A stretch of DNA of 64,000 nt. It comes from a bacterium UBP14_UBA6098 (GTDB taxonomy: Bacteria > UBP14 > UBA6098). The notes below the pieces were generated by a model. That model was not told the DNA's origin and did no database searches. It saw only the letters and a list, made by a program, of their open reading frames with translations. A program made the translations under genes and the position numbers. This document shows, in pieces, positions 49,378 through 58,626 of this stretch. Location: positions 38,639-102,638 of the forward strand of contig DIWU01000004.1 in the NCBI GenBank assembly GCA_002428525.1. Reading direction: 5' to 3'. Numbering within the stretch: position 1 is the first letter of the stretch; each line of letters starts with the position of its first letter.

Positions 49378-50526
49378 TTGCCGAGCCGAGTTGCAATCGT
49401 CAGGGCGGAGGAATACGACAGTAAAATCCTCCGCCCTAAAATAAAACTGCTCATCGATCGGCTGGGCGGTTTGGATAGTTTTTTCACCAAAGGCGAAAAG
49501 GTCCTTTTGAAGCCGAATCTTCTCGCCGCGAGAACCCCCGACCGCGCGGTGACAACCCATCCGGCGGTAGTCGAGGCTATCGGCGAGGAGTTCATCGATT
49601 TCGGTCTCAAGATCGCGATAGGCGATTCCCCCGCCGGCGCGCACAAGGGCGTGCGACGGGTTTTCCAAAACACCGGAATGATCGATGTTGCCGAGAGGCT
49701 CGGAGTGCCATGGATAAACTTCGAAGCCGCAGGCGCTTTCACTGTTCGAAGGCCGGACGGGCTCGTCCTTCACCTCACAAACGCGATACGCGATTTCGAC
49801 AAGGTTGTCAGTGTATCGAAGCTCAAGACGCACGCATACACGCATTACACCGGAGCGATCAAGAACCTTTTCGGGACAGTCCCGGGCTTCCGCAAGACGG
49901 CTTTTCACAAGAGCCATCCCCTCACCCGCGATTTCGCAAAGGTAATTGTCTCGGTTTATGCCGAGGTTGGCGCGACGCTTCATATTATGGACGCGATTGT
50001 CGGCATGGAGGGAAACGGCCCCTCGAGCGGCAATCTTCGAGAGGTTGGTCTTTTGCTCGCCTCCTCCGATGGCGTCGCCCTCGACAGGGTCGCGGAGAGG
50101 ATTATAGGCGTGGCAAAACCCTCAGACAGTGCGATCACAACGCTTGCGGCAATGCGGGGCCTCGGCGAGGGGGATATAGATAAAATCGAGGTTTTGGGCG
50201 GAGAGCTTGCCGAGTTCATTCTGCAAAGGCCGTTCGACCTACCATCGAGGATGCCGCAACAGCTTCTTTCCACCTTTGTGCCATCATGGTTCATTCGCGA
50301 ACTGGCCAAGGTCATTTGGATTCGGCCTCGCGCAATAGACGAGAAATGCATTCGTTGCGGATTTTGCGTCGAGTGTTGCCCTGTCGATGCGATGGTGATC
50401 GAGGGTGGCGCGGCACCGAGAATCGATTACTCGAAATGTATTTCGTGTTTGTGTTGCAACGAGGTTTGCCCGGAGAAGGCGATCGAGCTTGTTAAAAGCC
50501 CGATCGCGAGACTCTTTCACCGATAA
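49378..50526 (+). CDS. DUF362 protein with C-terminal 2[4Fe-4S] ferredoxin domain
   Basis: A 382-residue protein. The first 290 residues are DUF362 (VLLKPNLLAARTPDRAVTTHP, AIGDSPAGAHKG, SVSKLKTHAYTHYTGAIKNLFG), and the end is a ferredoxin with CIRCGFCVECCPVDAM and CISCLCCNEVCPEKAI; both clusters are intact. DUF362-ferredoxin proteins are common in anaerobes, but their reaction is unknown. TTG start with a weak SD, 4 nt after the HTH gene, so the two are co-transcribed. Confidence 0.88.
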   Translation: MPSRVAIVRAEEYDSKILRPKIKLLIDRLGGLDSFFTKGEKVLLKPNLLAARTPDRAVTTHPAVVEAIGEEFIDFGLKIAIGDSPAGAHKGVRRVFQNTGMIDVAERLGVPWINFEAAGAFTVRRPDGLVLHLTNAIRDFDKVVSVSKLKTHAYTHYTGAIKNLFGTVPGFRKTAFHKSHPLTRDFAKVIVSVYAEVGATLHIMDAIVGMEGNGPSSGNLREVGLLLASSDGVALDRVAERIIGVAKPSDSAITTLAAMRGLGEGDIDKIEVLGGELAEFILQRPFDLPSRMPQQLLSTFVPSWFIRELAKVIWIRPRAIDEKCIRCGFCVECCPVDAMVIEGGAAPRIDYSKCISCLCCNEVCPEKAIELVKSPIARLFHR

Positions 50527-50559
50527 ACGACGTCAAAGGCGCTCCCGCTCAACCTGTTA

Positions 50560-50588
50560 TTGAAATAGAGCTTTAAAAAAGGTATATT
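50560..50588 (+). promoter_or_regulatory. Promoter of the orphan permease, leaderless arrangement
   Basis: TTGAAA (50560-50565), 17-bp spacer, TATATT (50583-50588), then 7 nt to ATG 50596. No SD. Confidence 0.6.
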
Positions 50589-50595
50589 TAGCGCC

Positions 50596-52284
50596 ATGTG
50601 GAAGATAATTCTTGAAATTAAACCAAAGCAACTCGCGCGGCTTATCTTCAGCAAAAACCTCGAACAGACGGCAAAGCTGATCGTGGGCTTGATTGTTGTT
50701 GCGATCTTTCTTTCAGGCACCTACCTTCTTTTCGAAAAGGTTTTTTCCTATCTTCTTACAGTCCAAGATATCGGTATTCTATTGATCGACAGGATCATTG
50801 GCATCGCGTTTTTGGCCTTTTTAATAATGTTGACAATGTCGAACCTAATCAGCGCTATCGGTTCACTTTATCGCTCGCCGGAGGCCTCATTCTTATTAGC
50901 ATCTCCGCTTCGATATAGTCAAGTATTCTGGATAAAATTCACCGATAATATCTTTTATTCGAGCTGGGCGACTTTGGTGATAACGATTCCTGCGATTAGC
51001 GCTTACGGCGTCGTGCACCGCTTGCCGTTCCTCGAGTATTCGGTTGTATCCTCAGTGGTTTTGTTATGCTTTTTGATAATCCCCGGAGTTTTGGGAAGCG
51101 GTATCTCATTGGCTATCTTTCCCTTATCGAGAAAGTTCGGCTCGAAACGAATCCTCATTTTTCTCGGCGCTCTTGGGCTGATTGGGATGTTTTTCTTTGT
51201 TCGCGCACGTTTTGGCCGAATCGTGTTTTCAGCGCAGGGCGATCTCGCGCTTTTGAATTACTATTTACAGGATCTTGCCACAAATGACAACCCTTGGCTT
51301 CCGAGTGTTTGGATAGTTGAAATCCTTCGCGGTGTTCGCATGAATCGCACCGTGGATGTTCTTTTCTATCTTTCACTCTTTGTTTCAACAGCGTCCGTAT
51401 CTTTGATTCTTCTCGATGTCGCCGCAAATCGCATATACTACAAGGCCTATATAACTGCCTCTGAAATTCTCGGAGAGAGAAAGAAAAAATCTTCATACAA
51501 AAGGTTCTATGGTTTGTCTTGGAGACTTTTTTCTGTTTTCCCTACAGATATGCGGGCGTTGTTTGTCAAGGATATTAAGCTCTTCATTCGGGAACCGAAT
51601 CAATGGACTCAGTTTGTTATACTTCTCGTTCTTGTGATATTTTATCTGTTTAATCTCCGCAAGGTTCCCTTGAATATCGAAGGTCTCTATTGGAGAACTT
51701 TGATCAGTTTTGTTAATTATGCATTCTGCGGCTACATTCTTGCAACCCTTTCCGTCAGATTTGTGTATCCCTCTATCTCAATGGAGGGAAAATCTTTCTG
51801 GAGTATTTCAAGTTCACCTGTTAAATTTAAAAGACTTTTTTGGGAAAAATTCTGGATAGCTTTCATAATATTTTTCATTATCACAGAATTAGTAGCAATT
51901 GTATCGAGTGCTCTTCTTGCTCAATCACAAGTGATGACATTGCTAACCGGTTTCGGTATCTTCTTAATGAGCATATCTTTAACTTCAATAGCCACCGGTC
52001 TTGGTAGCATTTTCCCGAGCTTTTCCGAACCAAATCCCGGGAAAATTGCATCGAGCGGCGGTGGAATGATTTGCGCTTTAGTTAGCCTTATTTATGTTGC
52101 TCTATCAACACTTTCTCTTGCCTATCCCGTATATCATTACATGAATTATTTAATTGGCCAAAGGATTGATTTCCCAACTTATGAGGTTTTATTGGGAGCA
52201 TCTGTTATACTAATAATCAACTTGGCTTCGACTATCATACCACTACGCTTAGGCTTACGAGCAATGAATGAATTGGATTTTTAA
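50596..52284 (+). CDS. Putative ABC-type exporter membrane protein
   Basis: A 562-residue protein with about 12 hydrophobic segments in two similar halves, without an ATPase domain. The start (LILEIKPKQLARLIFSKNLEQ-like cytosolic segment, then a long helix), the ASPLRYSQVFWIKF motif and the mid-protein DIKLFIREPNQWTQ resemble the putative ABC exporter family (PF16949), whose ATPase is usually next door; none is here. Composition changes within the gene: the last 700 bases are AT-rich like hflX-miaB-mtaB downstream. Converges on hflX with a 4-nt overlap. Confidence 0.7.
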   Translation: MWKIILEIKPKQLARLIFSKNLEQTAKLIVGLIVVAIFLSGTYLLFEKVFSYLLTVQDIGILLIDRIIGIAFLAFLIMLTMSNLISAIGSLYRSPEASFLLASPLRYSQVFWIKFTDNIFYSSWATLVITIPAISAYGVVHRLPFLEYSVVSSVVLLCFLIIPGVLGSGISLAIFPLSRKFGSKRILIFLGALGLIGMFFFVRARFGRIVFSAQGDLALLNYYLQDLATNDNPWLPSVWIVEILRGVRMNRTVDVLFYLSLFVSTASVSLILLDVAANRIYYKAYITASEILGERKKKSSYKRFYGLSWRLFSVFPTDMRALFVKDIKLFIREPNQWTQFVILLVLVIFYLFNLRKVPLNIEGLYWRTLISFVNYAFCGYILATLSVRFVYPSISMEGKSFWSISSSPVKFKRLFWEKFWIAFIIFFIITELVAIVSSALLAQSQVMTLLTGFGIFLMSISLTSIATGLGSIFPSFSEPNPGKIASSGGGMICALVSLIYVALSTLSLAYPVYHYMNYLIGQRIDFPTYEVLLGASVILIINLASTIIPLRLGLRAMNELDF

Positions 52285-53384
52285 GCATTTATTATTATTT
52301 TTTTATAACTTTCATACCTTAATAAAATTGCTTCCAATAAATCGTTTATTCCCTCACAATTTTGTGCGCTTATTAATATAGCTTCTGGATAGTTAGACTG
52401 GAGATTTAATGTTTTAAATTCATCAATTTTATCTATCTTATTGAATACAAGAATATTAGGCTTATCCTTAGCACCTAATCTCTCGATTTCTTTATTAACA
52501 ATCTCGATATGATCCTCGACTGTTTCGTGGCTGGCATCCGTAACTATTAGAAGAAGATCGGCTTCTATCGCTTCTGCCAATGTGCTTCTGAAGCTTTCGA
52601 TTAGGTGGTGAGGAAGTTTTTGAATGAATCCAACAGTATCTGTAAATAGAATAGTCTGTCCATCTCGATATCTAAAAATTCGAGTCTTCGGATCAAGTGT
52701 CGCAAATAAACGGTTTTCAACATATGCATCAGCATTAGTTATCTTATTGATTAGTGTTGATTTACCAGCGTTTGTATAACCTAATATCGCAACTCGGAAC
52801 TTATTTTTTCTGGCATTCCGCTGGACTTTTCTTTGCATATCAATTTTCTTGAGTTTATCTTTCAAGCTTGTTATTTTTTGCCGTATTGCTCTTCGATCAA
52901 TCTCGAGTTGTGTTTCTCCGGGACCTCGAGTCCCTATTGATCCACCGTATTGTCTTGACAAATGTCCCCACATGCCAGAAAGTCTCGGAAGCATATACTC
53001 CATTTGTGCAAGCTCGACTTGAGTTTTCGCCGCAACTGTTCTTGCTCTTTGAGCAAAAATATCAAGTATTAAACCACTTCTGTCTAATATTTTAACATCT
53101 TTCCCTAAGGCTTCACCGATATATCTTGCTTGACTTGGTTTTAATTCATCATCAAATACAATTGTAAATACATCATATTTTTCAACAGCTTCTTTTAACT
53201 CTTCAAATTTACCTTTTCCTACGTATGTTGCAGGATGAGGGTTCTTAAGGGTTTGGACAATTTTTGTAACTACAATACCGCCAGCAGTATCGACAAGATT
53301 TTCTAATTCATTCAAAGATTCTTCAAATCGCAGAATATCTTCTTGAAAGCTTCTTACACTAACAACTATTACTTTTTCACACAT
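52281..53384 (-). CDS. hflX: GTPase HflX
   Basis: A ribosome-associated GTPase that splits stalled 70S ribosomes under stress. The 367-residue protein has the HflX N-terminal domain (GGIVVTKIVQ, FDDELKPSQARYI), the linker GTRGPGETQLEIDRR, and the G domain with G1 GYTNAGKST, G3 DTVGFIQKLP and G4 NKID. AAGGTGAG precedes the ATG inside miaB, overlap 8 nt. AT-rich codon use like its two upstream partners. Confidence 0.95.
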   Translation of the reverse strand: MCEKVIVVSVRSFQEDILRFEESLNELENLVDTAGGIVVTKIVQTLKNPHPATYVGKGKFEELKEAVEKYDVFTIVFDDELKPSQARYIGEALGKDVKILDRSGLILDIFAQRARTVAAKTQVELAQMEYMLPRLSGMWGHLSRQYGGSIGTRGPGETQLEIDRRAIRQKITSLKDKLKKIDMQRKVQRNARKNKFRVAILGYTNAGKSTLINKITNADAYVENRLFATLDPKTRIFRYRDGQTILFTDTVGFIQKLPHHLIESFRSTLAEAIEADLLLIVTDASHETVEDHIEIVNKEIERLGAKDKPNILVFNKIDKIDEFKTLNLQSNYPEAILISAQNCEGINDLLEAILLRYESYKKIIINA

Positions 53385-54690
53385 TTCTCACCTTACTATC
53401 AACTATATTTCCCAATAAAAGCCATTTTTGAGCATCATATATTTTGACATAAACTATCGGGTCTTCAACATCTATATTAGTTTTAAAAGAAACCTTTCTT
53501 CCTGCACGATCAGTCCCAATATACTCACTATTTTTTCTGAGATTTCGACCTTCGACAAGAACTTCTACTGTTTTTCCAATTTGCTCTTTGCTAAATTTAT
53601 TTGAATATTCTTGTCCAATATTAATTATTTCTTTCAATCTTTCAATCTTTATACTTTCAGGAACAGAATCATGCATCTTTGCGGCTTTAGTTCCTGGCCT
53701 AACAGAGTATCTAAAAGAAAATGAAGATGAATACTTAATTTCATGATAGATCGAAACTGTATCATTGAAATCTGCATCGCTTTCTCCGGGAAAACCTGTT
53801 ATAATATCTGTTGAAAGTGCAACATTATTCATTTTATTTTTAATTTTGCTAACTAATAATTTATATTCTTCAATAGTATAACCCCTATTCATTTTCTTTA
53901 ATATTTTATTAGAGCCTGATTGTATCGGAAGATGAATAGACTCACATACAATCTGTATATTTGTTATTGCCTCTATTATTTTATCTGACATATCTTTAGG
54001 ATGATTAGTCAAATATCTCAATCTTAATAATTCAGTATTTTCGTATATTTTATAAAGTAAATCAGCGAAGTCAACATTATTTTTCTGATCGTAATAGCTA
54101 TTAACATTTTGTCCTAGAAGAGTTATCTCTTTGACACCCAGATAGATATTATTCTTTATTTCATCTAATATATCATCATAAGGCCGTGATATTAGTTTAC
54201 CACGAACATATGGAACTATACAATAACTACAATAATTTTCGCATCCTCTTGTAATAGATATAAATGCTTTAATTTGATCTTTCTTTGTTTTCGCTCTAAG
54301 TTCACATCCTGTAATTCTATCTTCAATTAATAAAACTTGTTTTTTCCTCTTTTCACTTACTATCTCTGGTATTCTATCAATTTCTCCAGGCCCGACAGCG
54401 AATCTGATTTTATTATATTTTTTAAGTAAGTCAGCTCCCTTTTCTTTCGCAACACATCCTATTATACCTACAATTTTTTCTGGATATGTTCCAGCAATTG
54501 TTAATAGTCTCCCTATAGCACGTTCTTCGGCGTTTTGTCTTACTGCACAAGTATTTACTATAACCAATTGAGCATCTTCAAGTTCTGCGGATTCCCATCC
54601 GTCTTTTTCTAACAAATTCTCGACTGCCAATGAATCGTATTCATTCATCTGGCATCCATAAGTTATAATATGATATGTTCTATATAACAA
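53377..54690 (-). CDS. miaB: tRNA-2-methylthio-N6-dimethylallyladenosine synthase MiaB
   Basis: A radical SAM methylthiotransferase that turns i6A37 into ms2i6A37 in tRNA. The 437-residue protein has the N-terminal cluster cysteines (YGCQMNEYDS; VNTCAVRQ; IIGCVAKEKG), the radical SAM motif in RGCENYCSYCIVPYVRG and a C-terminal TRAM domain (GKTVEVLVEGR). The TTG start at 54690 is supported by GGAGT 6 nt upstream and overlaps mtaB by 28 nt. Paralogous to the next gene upstream. Confidence 0.93.
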   Translation of the reverse strand: MLYRTYHIITYGCQMNEYDSLAVENLLEKDGWESAELEDAQLVIVNTCAVRQNAEERAIGRLLTIAGTYPEKIVGIIGCVAKEKGADLLKKYNKIRFAVGPGEIDRIPEIVSEKRKKQVLLIEDRITGCELRAKTKKDQIKAFISITRGCENYCSYCIVPYVRGKLISRPYDDILDEIKNNIYLGVKEITLLGQNVNSYYDQKNNVDFADLLYKIYENTELLRLRYLTNHPKDMSDKIIEAITNIQIVCESIHLPIQSGSNKILKKMNRGYTIEEYKLLVSKIKNKMNNVALSTDIITGFPGESDADFNDTVSIYHEIKYSSSFSFRYSVRPGTKAAKMHDSVPESIKIERLKEIINIGQEYSNKFSKEQIGKTVEVLVEGRNLRKNSEYIGTDRAGRKVSFKTNIDVEDPIVYVKIYDAQKWLLLGNIVDSKVRNV

Positions 54691-55946
54691 TTAGTTACTC
54701 CATTCTTATAATCTATAGGTTTAACTATTACAATATTATTCTTTATTATTGAATTACTTACAAAATTTACACTCAAATAATTACCGGTTATACCTTCGCA
54801 AATACTATTAACTATTCTCTCAATAATCACTGTCTGGTCAATACCTATCTGCGTGTTTATAAACTTATTCCTAAGAACAAGATCAAGTGAAGATAGTCTT
54901 TCCATTCGCTCTCGCTTAATAGATTCATTAACATGAGGTTCCATAGCAAAAGCCTTTGTTCCGGCTCTCTTCGAGTATCGAAAGATATGAAGATACGAGA
55001 TTGGTAACGACTCCAATACGTTGTATGTCTCAGAAAAATCTTCTTCAGTCTCACCCGGAAAACCTACTATTATATCCGTTCCAATACCAATATTTTTCAC
55101 ATTAGAGTATATTTTATATATTTTTTCATAATATTGATCTCGAGTATATGATCTATTCATATTATGAAGTATATTATCACTTCCCGATTGTAAAGGAACA
55201 TGTAAATGAGGTGCAATTTTTGAGGAAGTCGCAATATATTCAATCATTTCGTCCGAAATTTCGTTAGGCTCGATACTGCTCAGCCGAATGCGGAAGATAT
55301 CCGTTTCTTCAGCTATCATTTTGCATAGACCAAGAATATCCTTATTCGAGTGTCTATATCTCCCGATATGAACCCCTGTTAACACAACTTCCTTTATTCC
55401 ATGATCCGAAAGAAGATTTACTTTGTCAATAATATTCGATGGCGATAAGCTAACCTCACGGCCCCTAACATAAGGCACAATACAGTAAGAACAAAATTGA
55501 TTACATCCATCCTGAATCTTAACGAAACCGCGTGTTCTATTATCATAATTATGTGCATTTATATTGCAATCTATATTTGTATTATTCTGACACAAATCAT
55601 AACTATAATCGGAATTTAGATACTTGACGATCTCTTCTTTGTCGTTACTGGGAAAGACTTTATCTATCGATAATTCACGAATCTTTATCTGATCAATATT
55701 TTGAGCGCTACAACCGGTCAATATGAGCTTTTTTGCGCCGAATTCTCGTTTTGCTCGCCGCAGATATTGACGCACCTTATAATCCGCGCGCGATGTGACA
55801 GTGCACCCACATATAATTACAATATCGAATGGAGGCAAATCGACAACATCGTAACCAGCGCTAATCAACCCGCTCTCAATCTCCCCCGCCTCGCATTGAG
55901 TGAGTTTACATCCGAATGCTTTAACCTTAATTCTCATATTTTTCAT
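54663..55946 (-). CDS. mtaB: tRNA t6A37 methylthiotransferase MtaB
   Basis: A radical SAM methylthiotransferase acting on t6A37 to give ms2t6A37. The 427-residue protein has KAFGCKLTQCEAGEIESGL, the second N-terminal cluster Cys (ICGCTVTSRAD) and LTGCSAQN, and the radical SAM motif GCNQFCSYCIVPYVRGRE; the KLTQCE signature and partial TRAM end favour MtaB over MiaB or RimO. The ATG at 55946 lacks an SD; ATG 55937 is an alternative. It heads the AT-rich operon mtaB-miaB-hflX and diverges from lpxH. Confidence 0.9.
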   Translation of the reverse strand: MKNMRIKVKAFGCKLTQCEAGEIESGLISAGYDVVDLPPFDIVIICGCTVTSRADYKVRQYLRRAKREFGAKKLILTGCSAQNIDQIKIRELSIDKVFPSNDKEEIVKYLNSDYSYDLCQNNTNIDCNINAHNYDNRTRGFVKIQDGCNQFCSYCIVPYVRGREVSLSPSNIIDKVNLLSDHGIKEVVLTGVHIGRYRHSNKDILGLCKMIAEETDIFRIRLSSIEPNEISDEMIEYIATSSKIAPHLHVPLQSGSDNILHNMNRSYTRDQYYEKIYKIYSNVKNIGIGTDIIVGFPGETEEDFSETYNVLESLPISYLHIFRYSKRAGTKAFAMEPHVNESIKRERMERLSSLDLVLRNKFINTQIGIDQTVIIERIVNSICEGITGNYLSVNFVSNSIIKNNIVIVKPIDYKNGVTNCYIEHIIL

Positions 55947-55953
55947 TTTGGAC

Positions 55954-55983
55954 TTGCATAAATCAGGAAATGATATATATATA
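55954..55983 (+). promoter_or_regulatory. Possible leaderless promoter of lpxH
   Basis: TTGCAT (55954-55959), 18-bp spacer, TATATA (55978-55983), then 5 nt to the ATG at 55989. The TA-repeat makes the -10 register uncertain; no SD. Confidence 0.35.
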
Positions 55984-55988
55984 TCCCT

Positions 55989-56720
55989 ATGACTTCAAGT
56001 TCAAAGCCTATATATTTTTTTTCTGATGTTCACCTCGGTGTCGGTGATCAAGATGCTCTTAAGAACTTTAAGCTGAAGTCATTGCTCGACTTAGCCGCCA
56101 CAAACAACGCTGAGTGTTTTATTCTCGGCGACCTTTTCGATTTTTGGTTCGAGTTTTTCTCGGGGATCCCTAATTGTTACAAAAATACGCTTAATATATT
56201 ATGCAATGCTGTTTCAAAAGGCACCAAGATTACTTTTATTGGTGGAAATCACGACTATTGGGTAGGAAAAAACTTCATTAAAAAGTCCGGTTGCCAAGTC
56301 TTGAAGAAACCTTTTTTAGGAACTATAGCAAATACAAGGATTTACGCCGGTCATGGCGACGGTCTCGCCAAATCCGATTGGGCTTATCGGCTCATTCTTA
56401 AGCCATTTCTTCGATGTCCGGCATCAATCCTCCTTTTTAAGCTCTTCCCGCGGAAAATCGGCCAGAGAATCGCATGCGGCGTCTCTAATGGAAGCCGAAT
56501 CTACACAAAGAACAGAAATCTGAAATTCGAGGCCGAATACCTCGATACCGCGCAAAAAATCGCAAAAAATGGAATCGAATTCGTCATTGTGGGACATACC
56601 CACGAACCCGCGCGAATCGTCCGTCTCGAAAACACAACCTATGTCAACCTCGGCGATTTCTTCTCGCAATTCACCTATGCCGTCCTCGATAAAGGCAAAA
56701 TTAGAATCGACACAATCTGA
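55989..56720 (+). CDS. lpxH: UDP-2,3-diacylglucosamine diphosphatase
   Basis: A Mn-dependent metallophosphoesterase of lipid A synthesis that yields lipid X. The 243-residue protein has the calcineurin-like motifs FSDVHLG, GDLFDFWFE, GGNHDYW, AGHGDG and GHTHEPA in order. Together with waaA and lpxK in this window it shows full lipid A/Kdo capability, although the genes are dispersed. A structured repeat begins 3 nt after the stop. Confidence 0.93.
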   Translation: MTSSSKPIYFFSDVHLGVGDQDALKNFKLKSLLDLAATNNAECFILGDLFDFWFEFFSGIPNCYKNTLNILCNAVSKGTKITFIGGNHDYWVGKNFIKKSGCQVLKKPFLGTIANTRIYAGHGDGLAKSDWAYRLILKPFLRCPASILLFKLFPRKIGQRIACGVSNGSRIYTKNRNLKFEAEYLDTAQKIAKNGIEFVIVGHTHEPARIVRLENTTYVNLGDFFSQFTYAVLDKGKIRIDTI

Positions 56721-56723
56721 ATA

Positions 56724-56884
56724 GGGGCGTCGGCGCCACCTGCCAAAGCAGGTGGCCGCGGCGTGTTCGCGACGGAAATCCATCAAATTCAAAAAGTTTA
56801 TCCGCGAACACGACGGCCGTCGAGGCCATGAGAAATCGCTAACCTAACTGAGTTATAACTATGGCCTCGACGGACCGACGCCCC
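56724..56884. repeat. Four-helix inverted-repeat element, copy 2
   Basis: Terminal arms GGGGCGTCGG (56724-56733) and CCGACGCCCC (56875-56884) match the core of copy 1. Inside lie a 9-bp hairpin (56735-56743/56748-56756, CAAA loop), a 10-bp stem (56762-56771/56803-56812, 31-nt loop) and a 13-bp stem (56817-56829/56861-56873, 31-nt loop). The loop motif TCCATNANATNCAAAAA (56779-56795) recurs in copy 1 (2356-2372). It fills most of the gap between convergent lpxH and the GT4 gene. Confidence 0.85.
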
Positions 56885-56905
56885 GGGGTTTGACGAAAGC
56901 GGAGA

Positions 56906-58009
56906 TTAATTTCGGAGGATGCTTCTAAAAAAAGCCTCGTAATTGTCGATCGTTTTCTGAATTGTGAAGCGCGAGTGTGCGGCTTCAAGGCCGTTTGCGA
57001 TCCTCTCTCGCTTGATATTTCCATCATCTACGAGGAGGATTATCTTTCGCGCAAGCTCTTCGACATTGCCATCTTCGAACCAAAGGCCGTTCTTTTCGTT
57101 GTCGATAACATCGATGATGCCCTGTGATCTCGTTCCGATTACCGGAACCCCAAGGCCCATAGCCTCGACAAGAACCAGCCCGAAACCGTCCATAGTCGAG
57201 GGGAGCACGAAAACATCGAAGATTCGGTAATAATCGACAACCTCCTCGCGAGGAACGATTCCGGCATAGATGATGCGGTTTTTGATTCCAAACTCCTTGG
57301 CGAAGGCGTCCATAGCGCCGACCTCGATGCCTACGAACATCAGGGTATAGCTTTCAGGAAGAAACCTGCATGCCGCAATAAGCTGGGCTTGATTTTTAAA
57401 CCTTGAAATACAGCCGACGATCACTTCGTTCTTTTCGATCTGATATTTTTCGCGAAGGGTTGCTGTCTTCGACTCGCTTGCGCGCTCAAAAAAGTCGGGG
57501 GTCATTCCGTTGAAAATCACCTCGAGATGGCTTTCAGGATAGCCATTTTTAACGAAGGTTTTCTTCAAGCTTTCGCTAACAACAACGATTTTTTCTGTGT
57601 TTCCGATATAAAACTTCCGTTGTAGCCAGCCTCCACTACTCATCGGAAGTTGGCGGCGTGTATGAACGACCTTAAGATCAAGCTCGAATAGTCTGTTTGC
57701 AAAAATCGAGATATACCTATCTGCGCTCGATTGGGCGTTGATTATCGAAATTCCATTTTCGCGGACTAAATCGCGAATCGCCCGTATCGAGGCGAGGTCG
57801 AACTTGCCTTTAAAAGGCACCGGAACTCGTTTCGCGGATGAACTCCCGAGCATACTATAAAGAAGGGAGTCTGCGGGGCATGCGACAAAGATTCTATGAC
57901 CTCGCTTCGCTAAACCCTCGGCGAGATAGAATGTCGATTGGGTCGCTCCGGTAAGTGTGCCTTCGCAAGTGGTGAAAAGTATAGCTAATCTCTCGGCCTC
58001 ATTGTTCAT
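56906..58009 (-). CDS. GT4-family glycosyltransferase
   Basis: A 367-residue GT-B glycosyltransferase. Seen: TCEGTLTGATQSTFYLAEGL in the acceptor domain, INAQSSADRYIS, VVVSESLKKTFVKNG, and the donor domain SRFKNQAQLI, VFVLPSTMDGFGLVLVEAMG with the E-x7-E motif, and GVPVIGT. Probable role in surface glycan assembly; sugar unknown. The ATG at 58009 has no clear SD. Confidence 0.9.
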   Translation of the reverse strand: MNNEAERLAILFTTCEGTLTGATQSTFYLAEGLAKRGHRIFVACPADSLLYSMLGSSSAKRVPVPFKGKFDLASIRAIRDLVRENGISIINAQSSADRYISIFANRLFELDLKVVHTRRQLPMSSGGWLQRKFYIGNTEKIVVVSESLKKTFVKNGYPESHLEVIFNGMTPDFFERASESKTATLREKYQIEKNEVIVGCISRFKNQAQLIAACRFLPESYTLMFVGIEVGAMDAFAKEFGIKNRIIYAGIVPREEVVDYYRIFDVFVLPSTMDGFGLVLVEAMGLGVPVIGTRSQGIIDVIDNEKNGLWFEDGNVEELARKIILLVDDGNIKRERIANGLEAAHSRFTIQKTIDNYEAFFRSILRN

Positions 58010-58125
58010 TTTGAATTTTTATCCGTAGTAACTCCGTGCAATTTTAATCCAGCCCACCGATTTCGATGAAGGATTGCCGAAAATATACTCGTTTTATTCG
58101 ATAGAGCAAGTGCATTGTTATAAGA

Positions 58126-58177
58126 ATAGGGCGACAAAAGCCCTATGGCGGTCAAAGAAAACCCCGCATAAGCGGGG
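58126..58177 (-). terminator. Intrinsic terminator after the DUF4870 gene
   Basis: Minus strand: CCCCGC (58177-58172), loop TTAT, GCGGGG (58167-58162) and then TTTTCTTT (58161-58154). A second stem, 7 bp with a 7-nt loop (58126-58132/58140-58146), lies further downstream. Confidence 0.8.
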
Positions 58178-58205
58178 CTCTCAAAAGCTCCAATGAATAA
58201 TCGTC

Positions 58206-58595
58206 TTATTCGGCCGGAGGCGGAGGAGGGACAGAACCTGTCACGGTCGGCTTGCAAAGACCCATCTTGGGGCCGTATTTGCCGAGAACCGGAACAAACT
58301 TAGCCTTGCCGCCGATAGCATTGATCAGGCCGATAATCCAAAGGACCAGCACTCCAAGGCCGGCGATCGCACCGATAATCGGGACGATGCAGGTGAACGA
58401 GAGAACCGAGGAGATAACCGAAAGTCCAATCGCGACGATGACTAAGATTATCGCCTGTTCTGTATGGAACATCGAATAGCGATTTTCGCGCTGGGCGAGC
58501 AATGGGATCAAGAAGAGGATATAGGCCAAAATGCCCATCGTCTTCCCCTCTTCGACCTCAGCCTGTGTAAATTCATACCCGTTCTCAAATTCCAT
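58206..58595 (-). CDS. DUF4870 (Tic20-like) membrane protein
   Basis: A 129-residue protein with four hydrophobic stretches: LAYILFLIPLLAQ, QAIILVIVAIGLSVISSVL, IVPIIGAIAGLGVLVLWIIGL and a soluble start with acidic residues. The HTEQAIILVI segment, after FxxxQ-like MFHTEQ, is diagnostic for DUF4870. It ends in a Pro-rich cytosolic tail (five consecutive Pro). GGGAGGA supports ATG 58595. Role unknown. It is expressed from its own consensus promoter. Confidence 0.85.
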   Translation of the reverse strand: MEFENGYEFTQAEVEEGKTMGILAYILFLIPLLAQRENRYSMFHTEQAIILVIVAIGLSVISSVLSFTCIVPIIGAIAGLGVLVLWIIGLINAIGGKAKFVPVLGKYGPKMGLCKPTVTGSVPPPPPAE

Positions 58596-58626
58596 TATTC
58601 CTCCCAATTTTAATTTTTCACATATT

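Noticed and set aside
48654..49742. 362-codon minus-strand frame over the HTH and DUF362 genes
   Set aside because: The plus-strand genes have motifs and SD; the antisense product is low-complexity.
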